A program made the translations under genes and the position numbers. From an uncultured bacterium (GTDB lineage Bacteria; Bacteroidota; Bacteroidia; Sphingobacteriales; Sphingobacteriaceae), in NCBI GenBank assembly GCA_903828245.1, contig CAIKLP010000008.1:1-59440 (forward strand): DNA of 59,440 bases, read 5' to 3'. Of this stretch, positions 27,304 to 35,774 are shown piece after piece; within the stretch, counting starts at the first letter, position 1, and every line of letters starts with the position of its first letter. The notes beneath the pieces were generated by a model that was given only the letters and a program-made list of their open reading frames with translations, ran no database searches and was not told the origin of the DNA.

Positions 27304-27834
27304 ATGGAATTAGCAACAAAAAAATCTTCGATTTTTTTAATTGGTTTTATGGGGGCAGGCAAAAGTACCATCGGAAAAAAATTAGCCCATCGACTGGGCC
27401 TTACTTTTTTCGACTTAGACAAACTTATAGAAGCCAAGGCCGGCTGCAGTATCAGCGATATATTTAAATTCTTAGGCGAAACTGTTTTTAGAGAAATGGA
27501 GCAGGCCTGTTTGCAAACATTCCAAACTAAAGATCATTTTTTGCTCGCCTGCGGCGGAGGCACACCTTGTTTTTTTGACAACCTCGGATTTATGAAAAAT
27601 AAAGGTTTGGTGGTTTATGTTGATTTGCAAGAGTCGGTTTTATTCGAACGATTATCAAAAGCAAAGAAGATAAGACCCAGTATTGTTGGCATGGATGAAA
27701 AACAACTCAAGGAATTTATTTCGAATCAATTAAAAGCCAGAATGCCTTTTTACGAACAAGCCGATTTAAGCATGAGTGGACTTTCGATCAATGTAAATGG
27801 GATAGTCGAACAAATAGCGCAATTCGCTCATTAA
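27304..27834 (+). CDS. aroK: shikimate kinase
   Basis: Phosphorylates shikimate in aromatic amino acid synthesis. Walker A is GFMGAGKST (residues 14-22). The shikimate-binding DLD is in FFDLDKLIEAKAG and the GGG loop in LACGGGTPCF. R in KKIRPS near residue 120 is the lid. The 176-residue length is normal. It is the last gene of the DUF1599 operon and overlaps the convergent pyrR-like gene by four bases (27,831-27,834), leaving no room for a separate terminator. Confidence 0.93.
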   Translation: MELATKKSSIFLIGFMGAGKSTIGKKLAHRLGLTFFDLDKLIEAKAGCSISDIFKFLGETVFREMEQACLQTFQTKDHFLLACGGGTPCFFDNLGFMKNKGLVVYVDLQESVLFERLSKAKKIRPSIVGMDEKQLKEFISNQLKARMPFYEQADLSMSGLSINVNGIVEQIAQFAH

Positions 27835-28337
27835 GAAAGATATACCGCTTCTTTATTTTTATCAAATACCACCGATATATGCTCTTGAGATACAGTGCTA
27901 ATCGTATATCCAGCGTAATCAGTTGAAATCGGAAATAATTTATGACTTCTATCTACGAGTACTGCTGTTCTAATTTTTTTAGTAGGAATATTTAAAAATA
28001 CAGATAGACCATACAATAAAGTTCTACCCGAATTCAATACATCATCTACTAAAATAATGGTTTTATTTTTGCATTTACTAATGGGAATATTAGTGCTAGC
28101 TACTAAATTATTACTGTCTTTATCTAAGGTGATTTCCACTAAAGTGCATTTGATTTTTGAAATTTTGCGCAATACTTTTTCGAGTTTTTGTGCAAAAACA
28201 TATCCTCTGCTTGCGATGCCAGCAATAATAATTTCTTTTTCATCAAAACAATCTTCTAAGATTTGATACGCTATGCGATCAATTTTTTGTTTGATTTGCG
28301 CTTGGTCTAAAATTTGAATACTTTTTTTAGCAGCCAT
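27831..28337 (-). CDS. PyrR-like phosphoribosyltransferase
   Basis: A 168-residue type I phosphoribosyltransferase. The PRPP loop is IILVDDVLNSGRTL (94-107). The segment LVDRSHKLFPISTDYAGYTISTV closely resembles PyrR, the bifunctional pyrimidine-operon regulator and uracil phosphoribosyltransferase, so this may be a PyrR relative. RNA-binding activity cannot be judged. It is the third gene of the minus-strand unit rlmD-hypothetical-pyrR-like (gaps 16 and 8 bases). A hypoxanthine or other purine/pyrimidine transferase role is an alternative. Confidence 0.83.
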   Translation of the reverse strand: MAAKKSIQILDQAQIKQKIDRIAYQILEDCFDEKEIIIAGIASRGYVFAQKLEKVLRKISKIKCTLVEITLDKDSNNLVASTNIPISKCKNKTIILVDDVLNSGRTLLYGLSVFLNIPTKKIRTAVLVDRSHKLFPISTDYAGYTISTVSQEHISVVFDKNKEAVYLS

Positions 28338-28345
28338 GATTACCT

Positions 28346-28729
28346 TTATTTATATGGGAAGAATACAAAGTTAGCGCCTTCTGGCACAACCACAAATAAA
28401 CATACATAGTTTTTAGGGTCTTTATAACTTTTCTTAAAAAATTCAACTTTTTCGTCTAAAATGGCGCCATGTCTAATAAAATCTTCTAAAAAAGAGACAT
28501 TGATATTCCATTCGGTAGAGAGTTCTTCTTTATCGACCACTTGTTCGCCTAAAGAAACTTGATGTTGATGTGCAATAAAAATGGGGAATTCAGATAATTT
28601 TTCGTCTAAAATTTCTAATGCTATTTCTTTTAAGGTTTCGCTATAAAGAATTAAGTCGGTCTCCAAACTTTTTAAAGGTGACTCTTTTGGTTTTTCGGAT
28701 GCGTTTTCGAATAGGTCTTTTGGTTCCAT
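28346..28729 (-). CDS. conserved hypothetical protein
   Basis: A 127-residue acidic protein without signal peptide, membrane segment or cysteine-rich motif. The sequence looks like a Bacteroidota-specific conserved protein, but I cannot name the family. The middle (about 20-60) is predicted helical, and the C-terminus ends in hydrophobic strands (YVCLFVVVPEGANFVFFPYK). I chose the ATG at 28,729; a TTG four codons upstream is possible. It sits between rlmD and the pyrR-like gene, so it is likely co-transcribed with them. Confidence 0.65.
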   Translation of the reverse strand: MEPKDLFENASEKPKESPLKSLETDLILYSETLKEIALEILDEKLSEFPIFIAHQHQVSLGEQVVDKEELSTEWNINVSFLEDFIRHGAILDEKVEFFKKSYKDPKNYVCLFVVVPEGANFVFFPYK

Positions 28730-28745
28730 ATGCGCAAGCAATAAT

Positions 28746-30164
28746 TTATTTTTTCAAAGTTAATAATACAATATTTTCTACATGTTCGGTATGTGGAAAC
28801 ATGTCTACCGGTTGAATCTTAGCAACTTCGTAGGCTTCATCTAAAATAGCAATGTCTCGCGCTTGGGTAGCAGGATTACAACTGATGTACACAATTTTTT
28901 CACTACGCATAAAAAGTAGTTTCTTACAAACATCTTCGTGCATACCGGCTCTTGGCGGGTCGGTAATGACTACTTGTGGTTTGCCATGTGTTGCAATAAA
29001 TTCTGTTGTCAATACCTCTTTCATATCTCCAGCAAAAAACAAAGTATTGTCGATGCCATTTATTTCGGAATTAATAACCGCGTCTTTAATAGCATCTTCC
29101 ACATATTCAATACCGATTACTTTTTTAGCCGAAGAGGCAATAAAATTGGCAATGGTACCTGTTCCAGTATATAAATCGTATACCACCTCTTCGCCAGTAA
29201 GGGAGGCCATTTCGGTCGCTAATTGGTATAATTTTGCAGCTTGTGCCGAATTGGTTTGGTAAAAAGCTTTCGGGCTAATGCGAAAAGAAATTGCCTTACC
29301 TTTTAAATCTTGCATGCTTTCTGAAATAAAATCAGCACCGTGGTAGGTTAGAATTTCTAAATCAAAAATGGTATCGTTCTTTTTGGTATTGATTACATAC
29401 AGCAAAGAAGTAATAAACGGAAAAGTATTTTTTAAATGCGAAAGCAATGCAGCTATTTTTTCTTGTTCATCTGCAGCAAACACCACAATAACCATCCACT
29501 CATTGGTGCTGGTATTTCTGATAATTAAATTACGCATCAAACCGGTATTTTGTCTGATGTCGTAATAGTCGTATCCATTAGCTTTGGTGAATTTAGCCGT
29601 TTCGTTTCGGATGTCGTTCGCGCGATCATCTTGCAAAAAGCATTTTTCTATTTCAATAATTTTATCAAATCTTTTAGGCACATGAAATCCTAAAGCGGGT
29701 TCTTCTATTTTTAAATCCGAAGCTACTTCTTCTTTGGTCAACCATCTTTTATTAGAGAAAGTATAATCCATTTTATTTCTGTAAAACTGAATATTTTCTG
29801 AACCAACAATTGCGGATATAGCAGACAAGGGTACTTTGGCAATTCTTTCTAAATTATCTTTTACTGTTTTTTCTTTGAAAGCCAATTGAGAAGTATAGGC
29901 TAAATTTTGCCATTTACAACCGCCACAAGTATGAAAATGGCTGCAAAATACTTCTGCACGCTGTGGAGATAATGCATGAAAATGAACAGCCTTTCCTTCT
30001 GCAAAACTTTTCTTTTTCTTAAAAATCTGAATGTCAACTACATCTCCGGGTACCACTTTATCTACAAAAATGACATAATCATCAATTTTTGCCACACACT
30101 TACCTTCAGACGCAATGTCTAAAATGGTTACTTTTTCGTATAAGGGTAATATTTTATCGGCCAT
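28746..30164 (-). CDS. rlmD: 23S rRNA (uracil-C5)-methyltransferase, RlmD/RumA family
   Basis: SAM-dependent methyltransferase that makes 5-methyluridine in 23S rRNA. An N-terminal TRAM domain (about 1-60) is followed by iron-sulfur ligands Cys74, Cys80, Cys83 (CSHFHTCGGC) and Cys175. The SAM-binding motif is VYDLYTGTGTIANF. The catalytic cysteine is Cys429 in VYISCNPATQARD. At 472 residues it is full length. Which uridine it modifies (E. coli RlmD targets U1939) cannot be confirmed from sequence. It is the first gene of a three-gene unit with a consensus -7 element upstream. Confidence 0.92.
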   Translation of the reverse strand: MADKILPLYEKVTILDIASEGKCVAKIDDYVIFVDKVVPGDVVDIQIFKKKKSFAEGKAVHFHALSPQRAEVFCSHFHTCGGCKWQNLAYTSQLAFKEKTVKDNLERIAKVPLSAISAIVGSENIQFYRNKMDYTFSNKRWLTKEEVASDLKIEEPALGFHVPKRFDKIIEIEKCFLQDDRANDIRNETAKFTKANGYDYYDIRQNTGLMRNLIIRNTSTNEWMVIVVFAADEQEKIAALLSHLKNTFPFITSLLYVINTKKNDTIFDLEILTYHGADFISESMQDLKGKAISFRISPKAFYQTNSAQAAKLYQLATEMASLTGEEVVYDLYTGTGTIANFIASSAKKVIGIEYVEDAIKDAVINSEINGIDNTLFFAGDMKEVLTTEFIATHGKPQVVITDPPRAGMHEDVCKKLLFMRSEKIVYISCNPATQARDIAILDEAYEVAKIQPVDMFPHTEHVENIVLLTLKK

Positions 30165-30179
30165 ATTTCATTCAAATTT

Positions 30180-30187
30180 CAAAGGTA
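30180..30187 (-). promoter_or_regulatory. rlmD: promoter -7 element of rlmD
   Basis: The minus strand reads TACCTTTG, an exact TAnnTTTG match, 15 bases upstream of the rlmD ATG. The -33 region is not clear. It lies in the 51-base divergent gap to the T9SS cargo gene. Confidence 0.5.
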
Positions 30188-30215
30188 GGTTTAAATAGCT
30201 TAATTTTAAGGTATA

Positions 30216-31718
30216 ATGGTTAAGAAAATTAAGCTATTTATTTTTTGTATGCTGATGCTGCAATCGCTTGTGGCCTCTCATATTGTTGGCGGTGGTTTTA
30301 GTTATCGTTATTTAGGCAACAATCAATACCAAATTAAATTAGCGTATTATAAAGATTGTGGTCTAAGTTCCATTGGCTTTCCGCCAGGTAGTTTAAAAGT
30401 TGGGATATTTGAAATAGGTACGCATCAACTAAAAACAGTTTTGCAATTGGCCATTGATTCTACTAACACTTTAGATTTTTCGCAAGCGGCTTGTGTAATG
30501 AGTCCTGTAAATTGTGTGCAACAAAGAAACTATTCGGCATTATTAACTATGCCTGCATTCGAATACAATCATCCGGCAGGTTATTATTTTGTTTACGAAC
30601 AATGTTGCCGAAATGCCTTAGCGCAAAATGTAGCAAACCCGCAAGACATAGGCTCAGCTTATTACATGGAGTGGAAACCTGATTTTGCAATCAATCAAAA
30701 TTTCGAAAATTCGAGTCCCGAATTTAAAAATTATCCTGCGCTACTTTTATGCGCATTTGAAAATTATGAACTCGATTTTTCTGCTACAGAACCAGACGGC
30801 GATTCTTTAGTTTATACACTCATTGACCCTTTAAAAGGCCATGCCAATGCCAATAGCTTAACCAATCAAACGGGTCAAGTAGATCCAATACCCGGGCCTT
30901 ACGATCCCATTGTTTGGAATACGGGTTATAGTTTAGCCGCAAATGTATTAGATGGTAATCCAGATATTAAAGTGGATGCGTCAACTGGTTTATTAAGTGT
31001 AAATCCTCAAAAAATTGGGGTTTATTTAGCCGCCATTCAATGCGAAGAATTTCGCAAAGGGATTAAAATTTCTGAAATCAGAAGAGAAATGCAATTTGCT
31101 ATAGTGCAATGTCCTAATAGGTTTGCGCCCGAAATTACTTGTTTGTCTAATTGTGTGCAACAGCAATTGCAACCCGATGAAAGCATTTGTTTTGATTTTT
31201 TAGTTGCAGATAGTAACCTATTAGATTCTATTCAATTGCAAGTCTCGTTTAATAAAAATCAATTGCTAAAAAATTATACTTTCAGTAAATCCGAAACTGC
31301 TAATCCTGCTATTGCAAAACTTTGCCTAGAAACAAATTGTAATTTAAAACAAGGAGATACCTTGTATGTTCGAATCTTAGCGCAAGATAATGCATGCCCT
31401 TATCCGCTCAAATCAAATTACGAATTTAAGCTGCCCTATGTTTCAATTTCGGATATTGATATATTAAAAGCGTTACCCAATGTATTTACACCCAACGAGG
31501 ATGGCTTCAACGATTTTTATTTTATACCTGGTGATTTTGCAAATTCTTGTGCCGAAAAATTTGCAGTCCAAATATATAATCGATGGGGAAAATTGGTATA
31601 TCAAAGCAGCGATGTTGGTTTTAAATGGCATGGCGACAATTTACCCGTTGGGCTTTATTTCGTGCATTTTGATATAAACGGGCGTAATTTAACGACGAAT
31701 ATTAGTTTGTTGCGTTGA
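30216..31718 (+). CDS. T9SS type B sorting domain protein (short AHIVGG paralogue)
   Basis: A 500-residue secreted surface protein. The signal peptide ends about residue 20, just before SHIVGGGFSYRYLGNNQYQ, the start of a conserved N-terminal domain with paired cysteines (YKDCG, QCCRN). One Ig-like domain (about 305-410) carries a cysteine pair and DNACP. The final 85 residues are the gliding-motility-associated (type B) C-terminal domain, with PNVFTPNEDGFNDFYF and YNRWGKLVYQ, which directs export by the type IX system. The ligand is unknown. It is followed 32 bases on by a longer paralogue. Confidence 0.9.
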   Translation: MVKKIKLFIFCMLMLQSLVASHIVGGGFSYRYLGNNQYQIKLAYYKDCGLSSIGFPPGSLKVGIFEIGTHQLKTVLQLAIDSTNTLDFSQAACVMSPVNCVQQRNYSALLTMPAFEYNHPAGYYFVYEQCCRNALAQNVANPQDIGSAYYMEWKPDFAINQNFENSSPEFKNYPALLLCAFENYELDFSATEPDGDSLVYTLIDPLKGHANANSLTNQTGQVDPIPGPYDPIVWNTGYSLAANVLDGNPDIKVDASTGLLSVNPQKIGVYLAAIQCEEFRKGIKISEIRREMQFAIVQCPNRFAPEITCLSNCVQQQLQPDESICFDFLVADSNLLDSIQLQVSFNKNQLLKNYTFSKSETANPAIAKLCLETNCNLKQGDTLYVRILAQDNACPYPLKSNYEFKLPYVSISDIDILKALPNVFTPNEDGFNDFYFIPGDFANSCAEKFAVQIYNRWGKLVYQSSDVGFKWHGDNLPVGLYFVHFDINGRNLTTNISLLR

Positions 31719-31750
31719 TTTATAACATTTTACGCTTATATTTATAACTT

Positions 31751-34309
31751 ATGTTGTTCAGAAAATCGGCCATTTTATTCCTCTTATTTACTTGCATGAG
31801 TCTAGGGCAATTATTTGCTGCACATATTGTAGGTGGCGATTTTAGTTACCGTCATATTTCGGGTGATACCTACGAATTAAAATTGAAAATGTTTAGGGAT
31901 TGTGGCGCAAATGGTGCTGGATTCGAACAATCTATTTCTGTTGGTATTTTTGATAAAGTAACCAATACGCGCGTCAAAAATATTACGATGCCACGAACTA
32001 TTATTTATCCAATCGTATATAATACTTCATGTATTAATCCACAATTACGTTGTGTAGAAGTGGGAATATTTAAAGGACAATTTACTATGCCTGCTACTCA
32101 GTTCAATAATACGGCGGGTTATTATGTGTCTTGGGAAAGATGTTGTAGAAATAATATCATTAAAAATATAGTTAGCCCTGGCAATACGCCCATGGCATTT
32201 TACATGGAATTGTCTTCGGCTTATCCGGGTGGAGGTGGTTTGCAAATCAATAACAGTCCCGAATTTACCCGCGACCCTTTGAGTTATTTGTGCATCAACG
32301 AACCATTTAAATATGATTTTAAAGCCATCGATGCGGATGGAGACTCTTTGCGATTTTCGATTATCACGCCCTTAGCTGGTGGAAATACAAGTAGTGGCGG
32401 TGGTGGTGCAGGTGTAGGTCCGGTTTCTCAGCCAGGTCCGTACGACGATGTTATTTGGCAAAATACCTATGGCCCATCTACCGGAAAGTATATGAATGGT
32501 GCACCCGACTTAGCGGTTGAAGCAAACAATTGTGTTATTTATTTGGTGCCCAAACAAATTGGAGTTTATGTTATTTCGATTTTATGCGAAGAGTATAGAG
32601 GGGGTGTTAAAATTGGAGAAGTAAGACGCGAGTTACAACTCGAAGTAATTGTTTGTCCACCTAGATTCAAGCCAGTAATATCTACTAGTTTAACTAATAA
32701 TACCATGTTGTTTACAGTAGGGCAACAAAGTTGCTTCGACTTAAATGGTATTGATGGTAATAATACCGAAATATTAAAATACAGAGTGGATACTTCTGGT
32801 GCCTATAAACTTTTATCGAAAGGTGCATTTTTTAATCCTGCCGATGCTACTGGCATGTCTACACTAACTACCAAATTTTGTTGGACGCCTATCTGCCCAT
32901 TAGATACAGCAGATGGGACTTTCATTGATTTTATTTTATACGATAATTCTTGTCCTTTTTCTCAAGACGATACGGTAAGAGTGAATTTTCAATTTCAATC
33001 TGTAGCGAATGCCATTCCAAAAATTAAAACCTCTTTGGCAAATAATATATTGAATGCTGAAATAGACAAGCAAAATTGTTTTCAAATTTTAGGAATTGAT
33101 TCGAATGCAGCAGATCAAATTACCATGACGGCTAGGTTCATCAACACCGATTTATTTGCGCAAGGAGCAACCTTCCCGCCAATTGTAATGGGTCAAAAAA
33201 ATGTGAGTGCAGAATTTTGTTGGACACCCGATTGTACCACTGCCATAGATTCCAATACTTATTTAGAAATTGTATTAGCAGATAATTCTTGTCCAATAGA
33301 AGGTACAGATACTTTATTAGTGAAAATTAATTTATTACCATTAGCTAACGAATCTCCATTGCTGCAAGCCTCTAGCTTAGCGGGTTCTAAGGTCGATCCA
33401 TTGGGCAATGTTGCTGCAGTGATTAACCAAGAAGTTTGCGTTGCGGTGATCGGTTCCGATTTTGATATCGACGATCAGCTAGATGTGTATATGCAAAATG
33501 TGAATTACGATTTTCTGGCCAATGGTGCCAAATTCCGTTTGATAGATCAAGTACAAGGTGAAAAACAGTATGAATTTTGTTGGACCCCCACTTGCGATAA
33601 TTTATATGCAGCAGGTGCACCCTCGGTCGATTTTTTAATCAGAGATAATAAATGTAAAAACGAAAAATTCGATACTTTAAGATTAACTATTTTATACGAA
33701 TTACCGACCAATAATATTCCTGCTATTATCAGACCCGATTCGGCTATTTATCATTTAAGCGCAGGTTATCCGCAAACAATCAATGTAACCGGAAAAGATT
33801 TTGATTTAGAAGACGACATTATACTTTCGGCCGAAGCTTTATTTAATGTCGGTCAAGCCATCACTACCGATTTTACTACTGTTTCCGGAAGAGATTCGGT
33901 GAGTTCGGTGTTTACTATTTTCCCAGATTGTGCAGCCACCGGCGACCAAGATTATCCTGTTCGATTTAAATTATTGAGTAATAAGTTTTGCAACGAATAC
34001 GACACGATTTACAAAACGGTAATATTTAAAGTGAATCCATTAGAGCCAATTGATAGGCCTTATATTCCAAATGCATTTTCTCCAAACAACGATAACATCA
34101 ACGATGTGTTTAAAATTTATTTTGCAGATAGAACGGTTTGCCCGGCTGCATTTAAGATTCAGATTTTTGATAGATGGGGAAAGATTATGTTCGAAAGTGA
34201 AGACCCATCTTTTCAATGGAAAGCAGAAGGGATGTCTATGGGAGCTTATGTGTATGTAGTAAAAATTGGGGAGCTACAATTTTCTGGATTTGTAGCCTTG
34301 GTTCAATAG
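31751..34309 (+). CDS. T9SS type B sorting domain protein (long AHIVGG paralogue)
   Basis: An 852-residue secreted protein, paralogue of the preceding one. It begins with a signal peptide and AHIVGGDFSYRHISGD. Residues about 305-660 hold three similar Ig-like repeats, each ending in FCWTP-C and a later DN-CP pair (near residues 376, 489 and 607). The extra repeats explain the length difference from the short copy. The C-terminal domain has NAFSPNNDNINDVFK and FDRWGKIMFES, typical of type B T9SS signals. A role in adhesion or matrix is likely but unproven. Confidence 0.9.
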   Translation: MLFRKSAILFLLFTCMSLGQLFAAHIVGGDFSYRHISGDTYELKLKMFRDCGANGAGFEQSISVGIFDKVTNTRVKNITMPRTIIYPIVYNTSCINPQLRCVEVGIFKGQFTMPATQFNNTAGYYVSWERCCRNNIIKNIVSPGNTPMAFYMELSSAYPGGGGLQINNSPEFTRDPLSYLCINEPFKYDFKAIDADGDSLRFSIITPLAGGNTSSGGGGAGVGPVSQPGPYDDVIWQNTYGPSTGKYMNGAPDLAVEANNCVIYLVPKQIGVYVISILCEEYRGGVKIGEVRRELQLEVIVCPPRFKPVISTSLTNNTMLFTVGQQSCFDLNGIDGNNTEILKYRVDTSGAYKLLSKGAFFNPADATGMSTLTTKFCWTPICPLDTADGTFIDFILYDNSCPFSQDDTVRVNFQFQSVANAIPKIKTSLANNILNAEIDKQNCFQILGIDSNAADQITMTARFINTDLFAQGATFPPIVMGQKNVSAEFCWTPDCTTAIDSNTYLEIVLADNSCPIEGTDTLLVKINLLPLANESPLLQASSLAGSKVDPLGNVAAVINQEVCVAVIGSDFDIDDQLDVYMQNVNYDFLANGAKFRLIDQVQGEKQYEFCWTPTCDNLYAAGAPSVDFLIRDNKCKNEKFDTLRLTILYELPTNNIPAIIRPDSAIYHLSAGYPQTINVTGKDFDLEDDIILSAEALFNVGQAITTDFTTVSGRDSVSSVFTIFPDCAATGDQDYPVRFKLLSNKFCNEYDTIYKTVIFKVNPLEPIDRPYIPNAFSPNNDNINDVFKIYFADRTVCPAAFKIQIFDRWGKIMFESEDPSFQWKAEGMSMGAYVYVVKIGELQFSGFVALVQ

Positions 34310-34312
34310 CGA

Positions 34313-34729
34313 CTAATTGTAAATCAATAAATAATCATTTGATATCGAAGTTTGGTAAGTTCTTAAGCCAGAGTTAGCAGGTCCTTTTATGGGAACACCA
34401 TCGTACAACTGATACCTCGAAGTACAGCATTTACAGCCTACAGAGCTCATCGCAGAATCTTGTTTAACATAAGCACAAGTATCGGTAGTTTGATAGGCAC
34501 AGGCACGATCGTATGCAGCATATTCGTTTATGTTTTTGTGATAAACAATAATTCCTCTATAGCCACCTTCAAGTATTAATACGCCACCAATGGTTTGCAA
34601 AGAAAGATACCTTGGGTTTTGTAAATTAATTTGCACATCGACCGGAATGTTTGGTATAGGGGAGTCGATGGTATCTGTGCAAGCAAAAAATTGCAAAGCT
34701 AACACCAGTGCTAAATACTTTATACGCAT
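34313..34729 (-). CDS. Rieske-like lipoprotein lacking the histidine ligands
   Basis: A 138-residue lipoprotein (lipobox FFAC, Cys17). The second half keeps the outline of a Rieske domain: a first cysteine region at 77-85 (YDRACAYQTTDTC), a second at 99-102 (GCKCCTSRYQLYDG), and the closing PIKGPANSGLRTY. Rieske proteins bind a 2Fe-2S cluster with two Cys and two His (CxH and CxxH). Here no His stands near either site, and five Cys (77, 85, 99, 101, 102) take their place. It may be structural, may bind another metal or a different cluster, or may be degenerate. It follows pheS by two bases on the same strand. Confidence 0.65.
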   Translation of the reverse strand: MRIKYLALVLALQFFACTDTIDSPIPNIPVDVQINLQNPRYLSLQTIGGVLILEGGYRGIIVYHKNINEYAAYDRACAYQTTDTCAYVKQDSAMSSVGCKCCTSRYQLYDGVPIKGPANSGLRTYQTSISNDYLLIYN

Positions 34730-34731
34730 GG

Positions 34732-35769
34732 TTAAATTTCTGATTTAAACTGCTTCAATAAGCGCATATCGTTTTCAAAAAACATGCGAATGTCTTTGAT
34801 TTTATATTTATTCATGGCCAATCTTTCGATACCAATTCCAAATGCAAAGCCAGTATATTTTTTCGAATCGATGCCGCAATTTTCTAACACATTTGGATCG
34901 ACCATACCGCAACCTAAAATTTCTACCCAGCCAGAGTACTTGCAGATATTACATCCTGAGCCTCCGCAGTTTTTGCATTGAATATCCATTTCTGCCGATG
35001 GCTCGGTGAATGGGAAGTAGGATGGGCGGAATCGCACCTCCGTGCCTTTTCCAAATAATTCTTGTACGAAATAATAAAGCGTTTGTTTTAAGTCTGCAAA
35101 AGAAACATTTTCGTCTACATACAAACCTTCTACTTGGTGAAATATACAATGCGATCGTGCAGAAATGGCTTCGTTTCTGAAAACCCTTCCTGGCATAATA
35201 GATCTTAATGGTGGTTGGTTATTCTCCATTAATCTAACTTGTACCGATGAAGTATGCGTTCGCAAAGCCCAATCTTGTGTTGGGTCGTTGTCGTCTTTCT
35301 GAATAAAGAAAGTGTCTTGCATATCTCTTGCCGGATGATCTAATGGAAAATTAAGCGCCGTAAAATTATGCTTATCGTCTTCTATTTGTGGTCCTTTAAC
35401 AATGGTAAAACCAATGCGAGTAAAAATATCATTGATTTGTTTTAAAACCAATGAAACCGGGTGTCTTGCGCCTAGTTCGCTGCTATCACCTGGCAGCGTA
35501 AAATCAAAATCTGCAATGGTATTTTCCGAAACGCTTTCGAATTTTTCTTTGTATAATTCGATTTTTTGTTCGATTAATACTTTGAATTCGTTCATTATTT
35601 TACCCGCCGTTTTTTTCTCTTCGCCTGGTAGGGCTTTGAAAATTTCGAACAGCTCATTTAAAATTCCTTTACGACCCAAAAACTGAATACGAAAGTTTTC
35701 TAGTTCTTCAGCATTTTTTGGTTCGAAAGCATTTATTTCGATACTATAGTGTTTAATTTTTTCTTGCAT
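34732..35769 (-). CDS. pheS: phenylalanyl-tRNA synthetase alpha subunit
   Basis: Catalytic subunit that charges tRNA-Phe, working as an alpha2beta2 tetramer with PheT, which is not in this window. The 345-residue length is right. An N-terminal coiled-coil tRNA-binding arm covers about 1-85. Motif 2 is MPGRVFRNEAISARSHCIFHQVEGL and motif 3 is GFAFGIGIERLAM near the end; FRPSYFPFTEPSAEMD binds substrate. It lies between kbl and the Rieske-like gene, with gaps of 5 and 2 bases. The cognate tRNA-Phe gene is 8.4 kb away. Confidence 0.97.
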   Translation of the reverse strand: MQEKIKHYSIEINAFEPKNAEELENFRIQFLGRKGILNELFEIFKALPGEEKKTAGKIMNEFKVLIEQKIELYKEKFESVSENTIADFDFTLPGDSSELGARHPVSLVLKQINDIFTRIGFTIVKGPQIEDDKHNFTALNFPLDHPARDMQDTFFIQKDDNDPTQDWALRTHTSSVQVRLMENNQPPLRSIMPGRVFRNEAISARSHCIFHQVEGLYVDENVSFADLKQTLYYFVQELFGKGTEVRFRPSYFPFTEPSAEMDIQCKNCGGSGCNICKYSGWVEILGCGMVDPNVLENCGIDSKKYTGFAFGIGIERLAMNKYKIKDIRMFFENDMRLLKQFKSEI

Positions 35770-35774
35770 GATAT

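Noticed and set aside
31719-31750. Frameshift splitting one large T9SS protein into two
   Set aside because: Both proteins have their own signal peptide and complete C-terminal sorting domain, so they are separate paralogues.
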